The position numbers were made by a program, and so were the translations under genes. Positions 11,286 to 23,168 of a DNA stretch of 60,000 nt are shown here, one piece after another. Positions within the stretch are counted from its first letter, which is position 1; the number at the start of each line of letters is the position of its first letter. Below the pieces are notes generated by a model that ran no database searches, had not been told where the DNA came from, and saw nothing but the letters and a program-made list of their open reading frames with translations. The DNA comes from Cryptomeria japonica. Its lineage: Eukaryota; Streptophyta; Pinopsida; Cupressales; Cupressaceae. The stretch spans positions 43,457,017 to 43,517,016 of the forward strand of contig NC_081411.1 in assembly GCF_030272615.1 (NCBI RefSeq). The letters are read 5' to 3'.

Positions 11286-13256
11286 ACTTGATTGATCAAG
11301 ACACAATGAGTGAAGATAAATTGTCTAGCTTGATCCAAAGCAATGAATACTGAACACCTACTTAGATTGAATGTGATTGAAGATACTCTTTAAACCCTTG
11401 ATTGAGTTTAAACGAATAATCAGCTTGATGAAAAGAGATGAAACTAATAACCGTTAAGCGACTGATTCAAATGAAGACAAATATCAGCTTGATATGAAGT
11501 GATGAAATTGATATGCCCCTAGTGATTGATTTGATTCAGATGGTCAAGAAATCTCAACTTGATATAATGCGATGAAGTTGAGATGCCCCTAGTGATGAGG
11601 TCTTATTTGATTTTCTTTAGTTGAAAAGATTTTTTGCTCGATTTTTGATGAAGATTTTTGAAAGAAATTCTTGACTTTGAGGTCATGAGTATGCCCCCTC
11701 GCGAGCGAAATTGAAAGATAGCAAGGGTACACAATTATAGGCAATTGCTTTAGCGATGATGATGATTTGAGCACAATTGAATAAGAGGAATTTTTGGAAA
11801 TTTTGCGTTGATTGATAAGAAATTGAGCGCAAATTTGATCGTAAAGTTGATGTGTAGAATGAAATTGAATTAAGATTCAACATTGAAATTGAGTGCAATT
11901 TGAAGAAAGAATAAGCTTTTGATGAAAAGAGCACTAAGTGGTCAACGTCGTTAAATTTCGATGAGAGAATTGACATCAGATTTTGATTTCGATCCCGAAA
12001 ATGGACTCAGGACAACCAATTTATGAGCTCTTGATTTGATTTCATCATACTTGTGTTGATTGGTTATGAGATGTTTTTCTATATTCTTTATTCTATATAT
12101 GTATGCATTTCTTTCTAGCATGAATTTATGCAATACAAATGATCATGGATGTCTATTTTTTTTTCTTTTCATATGCAAATAAATGAATGTGAATGAGTAA
12201 TGCATATTTTTCATTTTTTTATGCAATAAGATGAATTCAAATGAATGAATCTATATAATATGTTTATGTATGCAGCTAACACCTCAAAACACAAGTTGTC
12301 GATCAGAGAAATGATGAAAAGAGACCACTTAGCTTAGAAATGATGACGCTCCAACTCTCATTCATAAAATAAAGAAAGCATTGTTACCATATCGAAATCA
12401 CTCTAAATGTATGAGATGCAGAATGAAATGCAAAATGAGATGCAACCTAAACCTAGTCACTGGATTTTGAAAAGCTTAATTTTCATCATTAAGCACTTTA
12501 CAACCACAACAGGAAGCTAAGAGTTCCTTGCTTCTCATGTGCAATATTAATTATCTTGTTCGCAATGACCCTTTTTTCTCGTTCATATCCTTGGAAAGAT
12601 TACACATGGACGTGGATTGCATAATGAAGAAATTCCCTCAAAATAGACAAAGAAATGATATGGAACCTCCCTGTAGCATTCAAATAAGTGGAGTCGAGGT
12701 ATGTGAGGAGATTTCACCTTGATGTGAAGGCTCTTATTACATACACCTAGCTAATTTAGATGTTTCTAGATCATTGGAATCATTCCTACAAGCAGAAAAC
12801 AAAGAAAATATTATGCCCCCAATCCTTGCTCCTCTTAGTCAAGATAGACTTCCTCAAGCTACTTAGAGGGATAATAATCGAAAACCAATATAAAAGACAA
12901 CACACAAAGAAATTTTTTATGCATAGCTCACACTGTTTAGTGATTGTTTTCCATTTTGTTGTTTTGCTTGTTTACTTAGTGATAAAACTCTTTAGTAGTC
13001 AGGAGACAGGTGACTGACTTAGAGTGGATGACCAGGTTTCACTGACATAAAGATGACTTGTTTGACATTGCTTAGGATATGTAATGTGCTCTTGTCAATT
13101 ACCTAAGACTAGGACATTGATCAGTTTCAAGCCATGAGGGTTCCAACGAATCAGGATATCACAAAAGTGACTGAAATATGTACAAGCAAAAGCAAATATG
13201 CAGGAACGTGGGAATGCCAACATTGCATTGATAGATGGAGTGCTTGAGTACAAGAG
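11286..13256. other. AT-rich non-coding region left of element A
   Basis: I found no coding region. Repeated short words (CTAGTGAT with GATGAAGTTGAGAT or GATGAAATTGATAT, ending in ATGCCCC) occur at about 11490-11600. A GCCCCCTCGCGAG stretch at about 11693 resembles the one found about 100 bp upstream of the PPT in elements B and C, so this is probably the 3' untranslated region of element A. No PPT or LTR partner of A could be identified, and no PMD-like gene is visible here, unlike in B and C. Confidence 0.45.
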
Positions 13257-13280
13257 GTGCCTGTTTACCAGGTTTTCACC
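13257..13280 (-). other. GGTGAAAACC motif downstream of integrase (A)
   Basis: On the minus strand this reads GGTGAAAACCTGGTAAACAG followed by GCACC, about 155 bp after the integrase stop and beyond a T-rich (A-rich in sense) stretch. Nearly the same motif lies at the same place in elements B and C. CCTG and CAGG could pair as a short stem. Confidence 0.6.
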
Positions 13281-13434
13281 AAGGCATTTTCTCTCTTTTT
13301 TCTCTTTTTTTTCTTTTTCTTTTTGAATTTCTTGAGGACTTTTTCTGATTTTTATGATTTCTTCAGGACTTTTTCTAATTTTTAGGATTTTTTTAGGACT
13401 TTTTCGCTACATAAGCTGCTAGAGCAGAGAATAT

Positions 13435-14560
13435 TTAAGTGAAGAATTTCTTCAGATGGATAGTGTTGATCGGTTTGCAAAGCTGTTCTCCTTCCGATGT
13501 TGAGAGTTGATAGGCACCAGAGCCAAAAGTTGTAGTAAAGATATAGGGACCCAGCCAGTTGGGTTTAAACTTCCCTTTGTTGTCTCGAAACTGTTGATTT
13601 TTAGGATTTTCTCTTAGAACTAGGTCACCAACCTGGAATTCTCGATGTTGAACTTTTTTGCTATATCCTCTGGAAATTCTCTTTTGATATACTCTGAGAT
13701 GATCAAATGTCACTTGTCGACGCTCATCTAGCAATTCGAGCTCTTGCAATCTAGATATTCTATAGTCTTCATCAGTAACAAGACCTTACAAAGAAACTCT
13801 TAGAGATGGTATTTCTACTTCAATAGGTAATACTGCTTCGGACCGCTACACCAAAGAAAAAGGTGTAGCCCCAATAGGTGTTATGATACTTTTTCTATAA
13901 GCCCATAATGCAGGATTGAGTTGTAGATGCCAATCCTTCCCAGATTTGTTCATTGTTTTGTGCAAGATAGTCAGTAGGTTTTTGTTAGATGCCTTTGCTT
14001 GTCCATTACCTTGAGGGTAATATACTGATGACCAATGTTGTTTTATTTTGAATTTCTCATAGAGTTCGTCTAGATCTTTGTTCTTGAATTGTCCTCCATT
14101 GCTTGTTATAATGGATGAAGGTATACCATACTTGCAGATGATATAATTAAGAATAAAGAGAGCTACTTGTTTGCCGGTTGCCCTTATGAGCGAAACCGCT
14201 TCTACCCACTTAATGAAGTACTCAGTGGTAGTGATAATAAATTTGTGTCCGTTAGATGATGTAGGATATATTTGGCCAATTAGATCAAACACCCACTGTT
14301 GAAAGGGCTAGTGTGTCACAAAGGGTATGAGATCCCTTGCTGGAGCATGAATAAGGTGCCCATGTAGTTGACACTTTTCACAGGTTTTAGCAAATTTTAT
14401 AGCATCTTTCTCCATGTCTGGCCAGTAGTAGCCAGCCCTTAGTAGTTTTTGTGCTAAAGTTAGATCATTCGAATGGGATCCACAAACACCTTCATGAACC
14501 TCAGATAATGCGCATTGGGACTCCTCAGTTTATAGACATCTAAGAAAAGTATTATCTAAA
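13435..14560 (-). pseudogene. Gypsy integrase of element A
   Basis: The zinc-binding N-terminus is readable with stops at about 14330-14530: VHEGVCGSH gives the histidine side and KTCEKCQLHG the cysteine pair. The catalytic core at 13846-14292 has FDLIGQI, IIT-SNG-GQFKN and GQAKASNK. The C-terminal part at 13435-13749 has GDLVLRENPKNQ and KPNWLGPYIFTTTFGSGAYQL. Integrase inserts element cDNA into the genome. Two catalytic positions are altered: the second aspartate of the DDE triad (TDNG in relatives) is serine, and the glutamate (GQAEASNK in relatives) is lysine. Two stops (TAG, TAA) separate the core from the C-terminal part. The protein would be inactive even without the stops. Confidence 0.93.
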
Positions 14561-14599
14561 CCTCACCTGAATAGGTCATTAGAAATGATGACGTACCAT

Positions 14600-15342
14600 G
14601 ACGCGTTTCAGATTAGGTTCCTTTTTTCATTTCAAGAAAGATTAGTAGGGACAACTTGGTCATGCAGGTAAGAGTAAATGTGGCTATAACGAGATGAGTC
14701 ATATCCAATAATAGAACAGACCATCTAGGATTTGGGAGAATCATAGGCAGGATAATGTAACTCTTCCAACAAGAATTCAAAGCGAAAATTAGATTCTTGT
14801 AGCTATGGTATAGATGCCAAGGTGGCCATTGCATCCGCTGCTCTATTTGTTGTTCTAGGGATCTACTAAAATGATACGAAGGTAAAGTATTTCTTGAGAT
14901 CATCCACCATTCTTTTATAAGGCATTATTTTCTCATCTCTTGTTTGATATAGGTCATTTATTTGGTTGATGATGGGTTGAGAATCTCCATAGATGTGTAA
15001 TTCAACAATCTTCCACTCAATCGCCAACTTGATCCTATTTACCAAAGCTTCATATTCTGCAATATTATTTGTGCAAGGAAAGAGAATCTTGTAAGCTTTC
15101 GGAATTGATTATTTTTGAGGAGTAATAAAAAGTATTCTGGCACCAAAACCATGTTGAGTGAAGGACCCATCAAAGAAAATCTTCCATGATTGTTCGGTAA
15201 GGTGCATGATTGATTCATCTGGGAATTCTACATATAGAGGTTGATTGTCTTCAAGTGGAGCATCAACAAGTTGGTCTACAATAACTTGTCCTTTGATGGC
15301 TTTACGTTCCACATATTCAATATCAAATTTTGTAAGAACCAT
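14600..15342 (-). pseudogene. Second RNase H (aRNH) of element A
   Basis: The frame at 15109-15342 carries WKIFFDGSFTQHGFGARILF with the first catalytic aspartate. After one stop it continues as CTNNIAEYEAL (catalytic glutamate retained), LHIYGDSQPIINQI and NRAADAMATLASI. This type-I-like RNase H sits between the gypsy RNase H and integrase, the arrangement of Tat-lineage elements. It precedes the integrase with a variable spacer that is also interrupted by stops. The frame differs from the upstream RT frame, so a frameshift lies near 15345-15375. Confidence 0.85.
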
Positions 15343-15374
15343 GACCCATTTGGCCAGTCTCCTTGTAAGTGTTG

Positions 15375-17546
15375 CTAACTGAGAAGATATTTGAGTGGAT
15401 CAATATTGGCTACCAGCTTAATAGAGTGTGCCAACATATAGTGCCTTAATTTTTGTGATGCAAAGACCAATGCCAAGCATGCTTTCTCTATTATAGTGTA
15501 ATTCATTTCATACAAAACCAATGTTCTGTTGATGTAATAGATAGCTCGTTCCTTTTTATTGTCATCTTGTTGTGCCAGAAGTGCCCCCAGTGAAGTATCT
15601 GTAGCTGATATGTATAGGATCAGTGGCTTACCTTGAATTAATGGCTTACCTTGAATCAGTGGCATTGATATGGGTGGATTAGAAAGATATTCTTTGATTT
15701 GTTGTAAATGTTGTTCACAATCTTTATCCCAGTTGTATTGAACTCCTTTCCTTAATGCCTTTGTGAGAGGTTGAGCTTTGCCTACTAGCTGAGATATAAA
15801 ATGCCTTATTGACTGAAGACAGCCTTGCAAACTTCTCATTTGACTGATATTCTTGGGCGGAGGCATTTTCATTATATCTTGGACCTTTTCAGGGTCAACC
15901 TCAATTCCTTTTTTTGAAATTATGTAACCAAGCAATTTTCCTAATGTTACCTCAAATGCACACTTTTTAGGATTTAACCGGAGCTTGAATCTTTCCATTC
16001 TATCTAGTATGAGGCCTAGTTCTTGAATATGTGTAGATCTCTTCATAGTCTTTACCAGGGTGTCATCAACATAATCTTCCATGTTTTTATGCATCATATC
16101 GTGGAAGATAGTGGTTACCGCTCTTTGGTAAGTGGTTCCCGTGTTCTTTAGCCCAAATGGCATAACATTCCAGCAGAAGGTTCCCCATGCACATGTGAAA
16201 ACTATCTTTTCTTGATCTTCGGGCACTATCTTGATCTGATTGTAACCAAAGAATCCATCCATTAACGAATACACCTCATATCCAGCAGTCATATCTACTA
16301 TCATATCAATGTTGGGCAATGGAAAATTATCTTTCGGACATGCTTTATTGAGATCCCTAAAGTTTGTGCAAACTCTAATAGATTTGTCTGCCTTTGATAA
16401 AGGTTCTATATTTGATATCCATTCTGCGTAGTCTATAGCTCTAATAAATCCAGCTTTCAACAATTTTTCTAGTTCAGCTTTGACTAGCAGTGCCACATGA
16501 GGATGCATCTTACGGAGTTTTTGCTTGACTGGTTTAACTCCTGGTGTAATAGAGAGATGATGCATAATGAGATCAGGATCGAGTCCTAGCATATTTGAGT
16601 ATGTCCATGCAAAGTTGATCTTCTTTTCTACAAAAAGGTTGCTGAAATCTTTTAACTCTTTTGTTGATAGTGATTGAGCTAAATTAATGATATGTGGTGT
16701 CTCTTGACTCCCAATGTTCACTGGCTGAGTTGGCTCGATCAATATGGAAGATCTCTCCTGGAAGTGACTTGGTAGTATATCAAGTATCTCACCTTCAAGC
16801 ACCTTAGAGAGGTTTTCACCTTTAGGTATGCCCTTTATTTTCTCTTTTTTAGATTCTGACACCGTCACAACGTGGTTTTCGCCACCAGATCTTTTATTTT
16901 TATTTTTCTTGTTTTTGCGACTAAGATACTCGATATCCGCTTCGATCACGTTTTCATTCTGTTCGCTGGTGGAAGAGTACATGGGTTCAACTGCATTGAG
17001 ATAGTAGGCTAATATATAGTCATTGGCAAAGGTAGGTATATTCAAGGGTTGTTTATGAAGAGTACAATCAATCAGTTCAGGATGTATTAGGGATAAGGTT
17101 GGAACAGGCTCAAGGGAGTTCATGGTACTATCATCATGACTTTGGACCAACCAGTTGAGTTCCAGAAGACTACCTTGCATATGTGTCTCGAGACCAGGAA
17201 GAGTTACAACATGATTATCAAAATTCATGTTAGTATTTATTAGACCTAACACAACCGACCTACTTCTAGCATCATCAGCTACTTCAGACTGGACTACATA
17301 CCATGGTGTGATAGTAACAGGGTCAGCAGACATCATCTCAATATTCATGACAGAATAGTCATATTGTGTTGTTGAATAATCATTGTTATAAATAGAGCTC
17401 TTGTCTAAGTTATAAGAGTCATAAGATGAAGTTTTTGACTCATCTTCACGTGGCCGAGTAAAGGTATATATAGTGTCAACACCCACATCTTTGATGCTGC
17501 AAGTTCCTTCAAGATTTGGTTCATTGATTACCTGTATTTGACACAC
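15375..17546 (-). pseudogene. Reverse transcriptase and RNase H of element A
   Basis: This is the longest open frame in the window (723 codons). An N-terminal linker (residues 1-330 or so) includes a lysine/asparagine patch (SRKNKKNKNKRSGG). RT follows: RVCTNFRDLNKACPKDNFPL, YSLMDGFFGYNQIKI, FGLKNTGTTYQRA and the catalytic EDYVDDTLV (YVDD at 16062-16073). The gypsy RNase H then shows ISATDTSLGALLAQQ, ERAIYYINRTLVLYE and CLALVFASQKLRHYM. It copies element RNA into DNA. RT is largely intact here, including YVDD. A small duplication of PLIQGKPLI near residue 640 looks like a recent local tandem duplication. The frame ends at a TAG after KYLLS. Confidence 0.95.
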
Positions 17547-17579
17547 TTGTGAACATAGCTTTGATGGTTCTGTTAATCC

Positions 17580-18005
17580 CTATCGTCTGTTCCATTCAGC
17601 TTCCTCTGGACTGATGACTGGTTCTATTTCTGTAGCTTCTAATTCTTTATTTTCTAATTCTTCATTTGTAGCTCCATACCTAATTTGTCCTATCTCATTA
17701 GTAGGTGAAGAAATTGCTTGTGTTCTTTCTTTCTCCACCTGTCGTTCATATTCTTCTTGTATTTTTAGTCTAATCCCTTCTATTTCCTTTTGCATTTTTA
17801 GGCGTATCAGCTCTTGTGCATCATCTATGATATCACTAGTTTCTTTAGAGGTTTTTGTAGTAGATGTATCTGAGAGATGGTCAGGACCCCATTTATACTC
17901 ATTTGAATAAGTTTTTGAATCATCTACTTGTTGTCTACCAGTATATGTGACTGGAATGTTCAATGGTGCAAACAATTCTCTGATTCTGTATACTTCGTCT
18001 TTCAC
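17580..18005 (-). pseudogene. Pol linker region of element A
   Basis: This 141-codon segment lies between the G-patch and RT. It is charged and probably helical (ELIRLKMQKEIEGIRLKIQE, EEYERQVEKERTQ). EYKWGPDHLSDTST corresponds to EWEWGSDKSSSDYEL in element B, which supports homology of the two linkers. It is in the same frame as the downstream RT and in a different frame from the G-patch. The conserved tryptophan-glycine block suggests a protein-interaction or spacer role. No known domain was recognised. Confidence 0.7.
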
Positions 18006-18175
18006 ATCCTCTAGGACTTCTACTTCCTATCGTATTAGAGATGATATAATTGGAACTTGTTTACCCTCGGTTTCCTCTTTCTGGGTGGGCAATTATTTTT
18101 GTTCATCGTCACACTCTTCCTAAGTTTCTTGAGTATCAATTCTTGTGTTGTTAAAGGTAGTACCTTTTTCTTCCA

Positions 18176-18526
18176 CTAAGGTTGACGGTGGGATGTGTGC
18201 TTCTGATTTGATGTCTTTCTTGGATTATATCCCAGTCCAGTTTTATAATTGGTAGATTTAGTGTGTAATTGAATAGGTTCAACAATACATTTTTTATGTT
18301 TTCCTAGAGGACCAGTTCCTAAATATCCCATGTGTTGAAGTATCTTATAGCCTAGACCATATTGTGTCGGGGAAATCTCACAATGTCGTATTTCTTTGTT
18401 TGTACTGTCTTCATTGAAAAGTGATTTGAGAACATCATCTTCTTTTATTTCATCTGCAAGAGAAGTAGAGGACTGTATAAAGGTGTCATCATAAAGGATT
18501 TTTGGAGCTGAATTTTGTGGCTTCAT
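18176..18526 (-). pseudogene. G-patch-containing segment of element A pol
   Basis: This 116-codon stretch lies directly downstream of the protease. It carries YGLGYKILQHMGYLGTGPLG then KCIVEPIQ and TGLGYNP at about 18230-18360. This glycine-spaced pattern (GxGxxILxxMGYxGxGPLG) matches the G-patch, a short domain that binds nucleic acid or activates DEAH helicases. Betaretroviruses also carry a G-patch attached to the protease. Element B has an equivalent segment at the same position, so it is a family trait rather than chance. In A the surrounding frame is cut by stops at both ends. Confidence 0.75.
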
Positions 18527-18547
18527 AACCTCTGATTGTCTCCCTAA

Positions 18548-19762
18548 CTATCTTGATGATGGAGGAAAAGACATTAGTGAGAGTATAGGTTCTATCTTGT
18601 AGCCATCTATGCCAGTGTTTGTGATTTTCAATTTATTTTGTAAATCTTTTAGCAAAGATTCTAAACTTTCAGCTATGGAGGCCGCCCTATTATGAGGAAC
18701 AAAAGCATCAACACTTTGCGTTAATGCACTGCAGGTATAACTTGTATTAGCAGGAATACTGACTTCAACTCCATTATAAGGAAATTTCAAGCATTGATGA
18801 TATGTAGATTGCACTGCTTTCATTTCATGAATCCATGGCCTACCCAATAAGATGTTGTATGAAAGATGAAGATCTAGGACCTGAAAAATGACATCTCTTT
18901 CTACAAGTCCTACTCTGATTAGTAGTAGTACCAGACCCTTAGAGGTTCTTTCCTCCTCATCATAAGCCTTGATTGTTATTTTCTTTGTTGGATCAATAAC
19001 GTTTGCAAAAAATCCCAACTGTGTCAGGAGATTGTAGGTACAAATATTCAACCCAGCGCCTCCATCTATCAAAACATGTTTAACTTGGTGTTTATGGATC
19101 ATGACTTCAATGTGTAATGGCTGGTTATGTGGGTGACTCAGTGAGTTATCATCTTCTTCACAGAAAGTGGGGCAATGAGGTGAAGTCAGGTGACCCACCA
19201 TAGATTGAAACCGATCTACATCTAAATCTTTAGGGACACTAGTGGTAAGTAAAGCCTTGTCCAGGACCTCTCTATGAGCAGAAGAGATCTTAAGCAGTTC
19301 CAAAATGGAGATTTGAGCATTGGTTCTCTTCAATTGTTCGACAATACTATAACTAGGAGAAGATGATGAAGCCAGTTGTTTTGATTTGGATGCGATTGTG
19401 TCTATTTGTCTATTTGGTAGATTTGATGTTGTTTGATCAAAAGTTGAGGAACTAGCTTCTGGGAGAGTGATCTTCCTTTGAGTGCGAGTCACAGCATTAG
19501 TAGTTTGTGCTTGACTTTGGTGATCCTGGACTATGATCACATTGCAATATTCAGGTTGAGTAGATTCAATCATGTTGATCACATTAGCATTGTTATTGTA
19601 GGTATAATTGACTCTAGCTCCTCCTTTGGATTTTGAGGAATCTCCTTGTTCAAAAGTCAGTAAGGGATCTTTAAAGGCCTTATTATCAGCATTTGTCGCA
19701 TGATTTCCAACATAGATCTTGCTTGCATCAATGAGATCTTGGATTTCATGTCGGAGTTTCAT
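18548..19762 (-). pseudogene. Gag C-terminus and aspartic protease of element A
   Basis: The segment starts after the zinc knuckle (KLRHEIQDLIDASKI). It runs through a low-complexity spacer and the conserved SPSYSIVEQLKRTNAQISIL block, then reaches the retropepsin-like protease. HVLIDGGAGLNICTYNLL holds the catalytic aspartate at 19064-19066, KAYDEEERTSKGLVLL follows, and NILLGRPWIHEMKAV is the second conserved strand. The protease cleaves the gag-pol polyprotein. Compared with the usual DTG/DSG, the active site is DGG, as in B. The gag frame upstream is shifted by one base near 19815-19830. Confidence 0.88.
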
Positions 19763-19770
19763 GCAGTTGT

Positions 19771-21108
19771 TTATGTTATGTCCTTTGTTCCGATGGTAGT
19801 CACAGTATTCATTTTCTCTCCACCATTTGGGTCATATGGCCTAGAATTGTCTGGCAATGTTATTAGATTATTTGCCAATAAGGTTTTGAAAGCTGATTCA
19901 TATGACTCATCTAGAGGAGTAAAATCACACTTAGGTTTTGAAAGCCAAAGCTTTTCTTTAAACCATTCTCTTGTTTTCTTCGGAGGATTTCTTGATGCGG
20001 TTTTAGCTGCCTTGAGTGCTTGTGTGCCACTAGCCAAGTTGAATATTGTGGGCTTTGAGGTGGTTTTAATAGTATCTACTGTTCCATCATTAACAACATT
20101 CTTGTTGTTGTCTTTGCCAAATTTCCAATACTTGTTCTTCTCTTTAGAGCTAGATCCTGGTTGTGTTTCCTTCCAAGGTGAGATATCCCCTTTCTTTATG
20201 AGCACATCTTCCATCCAAATAGCATTATCTACCATTTTCTTAAACGATGGGTGTACTTGTATTTGTATACTATATTTCAATTTTGGGACCAGGTTATTGA
20301 CAAATATATCCATTTTCTCAAAGTCTGGGATAGGTCGTGGATACCTAGAGAACATTTTTCTCCAACGTTGGAGGAAAGTGAGAAAATGCTCCCCTCTTTT
20401 CTGTTTAGTATTGCAAAGATCTATCATAGTCACACGATGTCGAATGTTGTATGAGTATTGTTGCAAAAATAGTTGGATTAGTTATTCAAACATTTTTATC
20501 CCTTTGGGTAGACTTGAGAACCATTCCATTGCTTGACCCCCTAAACTCCTTGGGAAAAGGCGCATGAGGTACGTTTGATCATGCATGAACTCCATACAAG
20601 CGGCACAAAACTCTCTGAAATGATCTTGAGGATCTGAGGTACCATCATATTTGTCAAATTTTGGGATCTCAACTCGTGAAGGAAATGGAGACATGTAAAG
20701 GTTTTTGTCAAATGGGAATGGGCATATTGTGTCCAGAGAATATTGTTTTGGTGTTTTATCTTTGTCTTCTAGTTTTGTGACCACAGTTTGTAATGCTTGC
20801 ATTTGTTTGCTTATTTTTCCCCATGGTGTCTCTTCCTCTTTAGTGACAAGGGCCTCCACATTATAACCAGTAGGGAGTTTGGCGCCTTGCTTTGCTAATT
20901 ATAGGAAATAGTCTTCTTTTTCCTTAACCATGATGACCTTCATCATTTTTTGAAATTGTTTATCATTCTGACATTTATGTACTTCATCTTTGGGAGATTC
21001 AGGAAGCTCAGATTCAGTTGATGAGGAATCGTTGTCAGTGGCATGATTGTTGAAGTCGTCGTGAGTGTCTTGTTTACTAGCTTCTCTTTCTTGTCTTTCC
21101 CCAGACAT
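19771..21108 (-). pseudogene. Gag of element A
   Basis: The likely start is the ATG at 21106-21108 (MSGERQEREASKQDTHDD). Three same-frame pieces (20899-21108, 20482-20859 and 19771-20466) are separated by single stops. The capsid-like core reads ICPFPFDKNLYMSPFPSRVE, FDKYDGTSDPQDHFREFCAA, TYLMRLFPRSLGGQAMEWFS and IRHRVTMIDLCNTKQKRGEH. This is the retrotransposon-gag family. Just after the frame at 19771 breaks, the other frame holds a complete zinc knuckle YCDYHRNKGHNINNC (CX2HX4HX4C, about 19766-19807). One indel therefore separates gag from the rest. Confidence 0.9.
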
Positions 21109-23079
21109 GATGGGAGAAAGGGGCTATCCAAAGATTGGTATATCGTAAACTGGTATTTGTGATGAGGATGGTTTATTTTGAAAGATGTTTCCTTCAAAGA
21201 ATGGATTGTCGTTTGACAAAAAGGGTGTTTCTTTTCCTTTGTTTATTTTTCTACGTGAGTTTCTGGTTTGAATAGGCATTTGTAACCGATAGGACCAAGT
21301 GCTAAATATGTTGTAGAAGTCAAGATCAAATTGTAGCTAGTAGTTTGTTTAACATAGTGATTTAGGAGAAGTAACTAAGATCTAGTCTGGTTTCAGGAAT
21401 GATCTATCCTATGTAAGACATTATCTAAGTTAACTTAGGTTTGATAAGATGTTGTTTAAACTAGCTGAGAGACGATCGACAAAATTGTGCAACGCAACGG
21501 AAGGGGCACACTATCAAGGTTGTTTATGCTCAGAAGGATGATAACCAATTTTAGGCTTGTTGTAGACTGTTTTAGACAATTTTGATTGACAAGATCAGGA
21601 ATTCATATGATAGAGGATTGGATAGAGACGAGATTCTGACAGACAAAGTTTCAATGATTGATGACTACCATTTTTTTATAAGGATTGATGTTTTGATGAC
21701 TGACAGAGACTAGTTTGGACATGGATAGAGTTTATCACTGAATTGTTTGATATTGTTTCATTTGTTTTCTCTAGTTTTAGTATTTCATTTTTAGTTTCAG
21801 GGATGAAAACACATAAAACATGCAAGATATATAATAATTCAATCATAGCGCACTAACCCTATGGAAGTTGGCTTAGAGAAGAAAACCTTGGCTCGCTGAC
21901 TTAGGTACACACCCAATAGCTAATCAGATTATGGTCATTGAGTCTCACGCAATGGATTCTAACGCCATATTAGCTGACTCCAAATGCTAATGGGGGCACG
22001 ATATGGCAAGTGCCTTGGGAGAGTTACTATCTCTCTTGCACAAAGATTATCAACCTTTCGGAGGTGAATCGGGTAGCTTATATCTTATAGTTCTTAGTCA
22101 GGAATTTTGTTTGAAATTACCCCTTGAAATCAAGCAAGCATGATTAAGGCCTATAGCCCTACAAGGTACTGAAACAAGTTGTAGTCACGTAAACATGATT
22201 GAGACTGCGAGGCCCTAGAAAATGCTCGATATGAAAGATCTCAAAGAGAAAACTCAAATAATCCCATCCTCTGAGACTTTAATCACCAGAGGTCTATTTA
22301 TTATACTGAGTTGGAATGCTCAGGTCCAGCTGTACTCACTTGGGTTGTTCTCACAAGGTGATTAATTTTTCCCACTGTGACAGGCCTGCTAAAGGTACAC
22401 AAATCTCAAAACTTAGAAAAAAGCTTTGAGGGTCTAGATTTCTGATTGTCTATAAAAGACAAGAGCATACTCTCCTACCTCTTAGATTTTTCTGAAAACA
22501 CGAAAGATAGATTTTTTCTTTAAACAAATAGCAATTTAAGTGCCTAAGAAAATACTAAATGAATACACAATGTTTAGTCGATTCTCCTTAGGCAAGCTGC
22601 AAAACCAATATGTCAGTAGTCATTTTCTTCTTGATTCTTTGGCAGGCATATGTTTGATTGATAGATTCTTTGACAAGCATCCTGAAAACATGAAAAGCCC
22701 AAAATTAATGACTAAAATAACATACAAAATAATTATCAAAAGAAAATTCTAGCATGCAAACTGTAAATTAAACTAATCTAACAGGAATTTCCATTTTTAT
22801 GACTATCCTAGTTATGACAGTTTTGATAGTACTTCACTCTGTCGTTTATAACTTTTTAACCAGAAATAATTCAAAAAATCGCTTCGGTGGGGATGTGAAT
22901 AACTTTGTTTTACAGAACATATTACAATTTCATTTTGATCTAACATTTCAATAAAACATTATGCCCTCTGAAACGAGACCATTTTTTACTGTGACAGAAG
23001 AATAAGTAAAATGATAGTCCTTCACTCTATCAATCATAACTTTCAAACTCTGTCCTTCACTCTGTCAATCATAACTTTC
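21109..23079. other. Leader of element A and unassigned sequence
   Basis: There are no recognisable genes. Sequence just right of 21108 must be the 5' leader of element A. A TATA-like AATAAATAGACC on the minus strand at about 22290-22305 could be its LTR promoter, but no second copy exists on the left side, so the LTR cannot be delimited. Confidence 0.4.
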
Positions 23080-23116
23080 ATATACATATATACATATATG
23101 TATACATACACATATG

Positions 23117-23150
<34 letters not shown>

Positions 23151-23168
23151 TATGTGTGTGTGTGTGTG
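23080..23168. repeat. Compound (TA)/(CATA)/(TG) microsatellite
   Basis: Alternating ATACAT-type units pass into about ten TG dinucleotides that run directly into the LTR start at 23169. A similar compound microsatellite continues on the other side of element B (38148-38290), so B inserted into it. Confidence 0.9.

Larger units (their letters stand above)
13250..21110 (-). mobile_element. Ty3/gypsy element A, Tat-like, internal region
   Basis: On the minus strand the order is gag, CCHH zinc knuckle, protease, G-patch, RT, RNase H, a second RNase H and integrase. RT before INT defines Ty3/gypsy. The second RNase H after the first is the hallmark of the Tat lineage (Ogre, Retand, Grande relatives). 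Reading-frame phase shifts between gag and protease, between the G-patch and the linker, and between the first and second RNase H. Many stops are also present. LTRs were not found on either side, so the ends given are the limits of recognisable sequence. Confidence 0.88.

Noticed and set aside
11286-13256. An LTR of element A in this interval
   Set aside because: No sequence here recurs right of 21110, and no PPT-LTR junction like those of B, C or E was found.
14613-14903. 96-codon minus-strand frame as a separate protein
   Set aside because: It overlaps the end of the second RNase H in another phase. The homologous phase is interrupted by stops, so this is a shadow frame.
19700-20536. 278-codon plus-strand frame
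   Set aside because: It is antisense to the gag of element A, which has clear homology on the minus strand. No domain is seen in the plus frame.
23164-23168. GTGTG as target-site duplication of element B
   Set aside because: The right flank reads ATATG. ATATG at 23150-23154 with later TG growth fits better.
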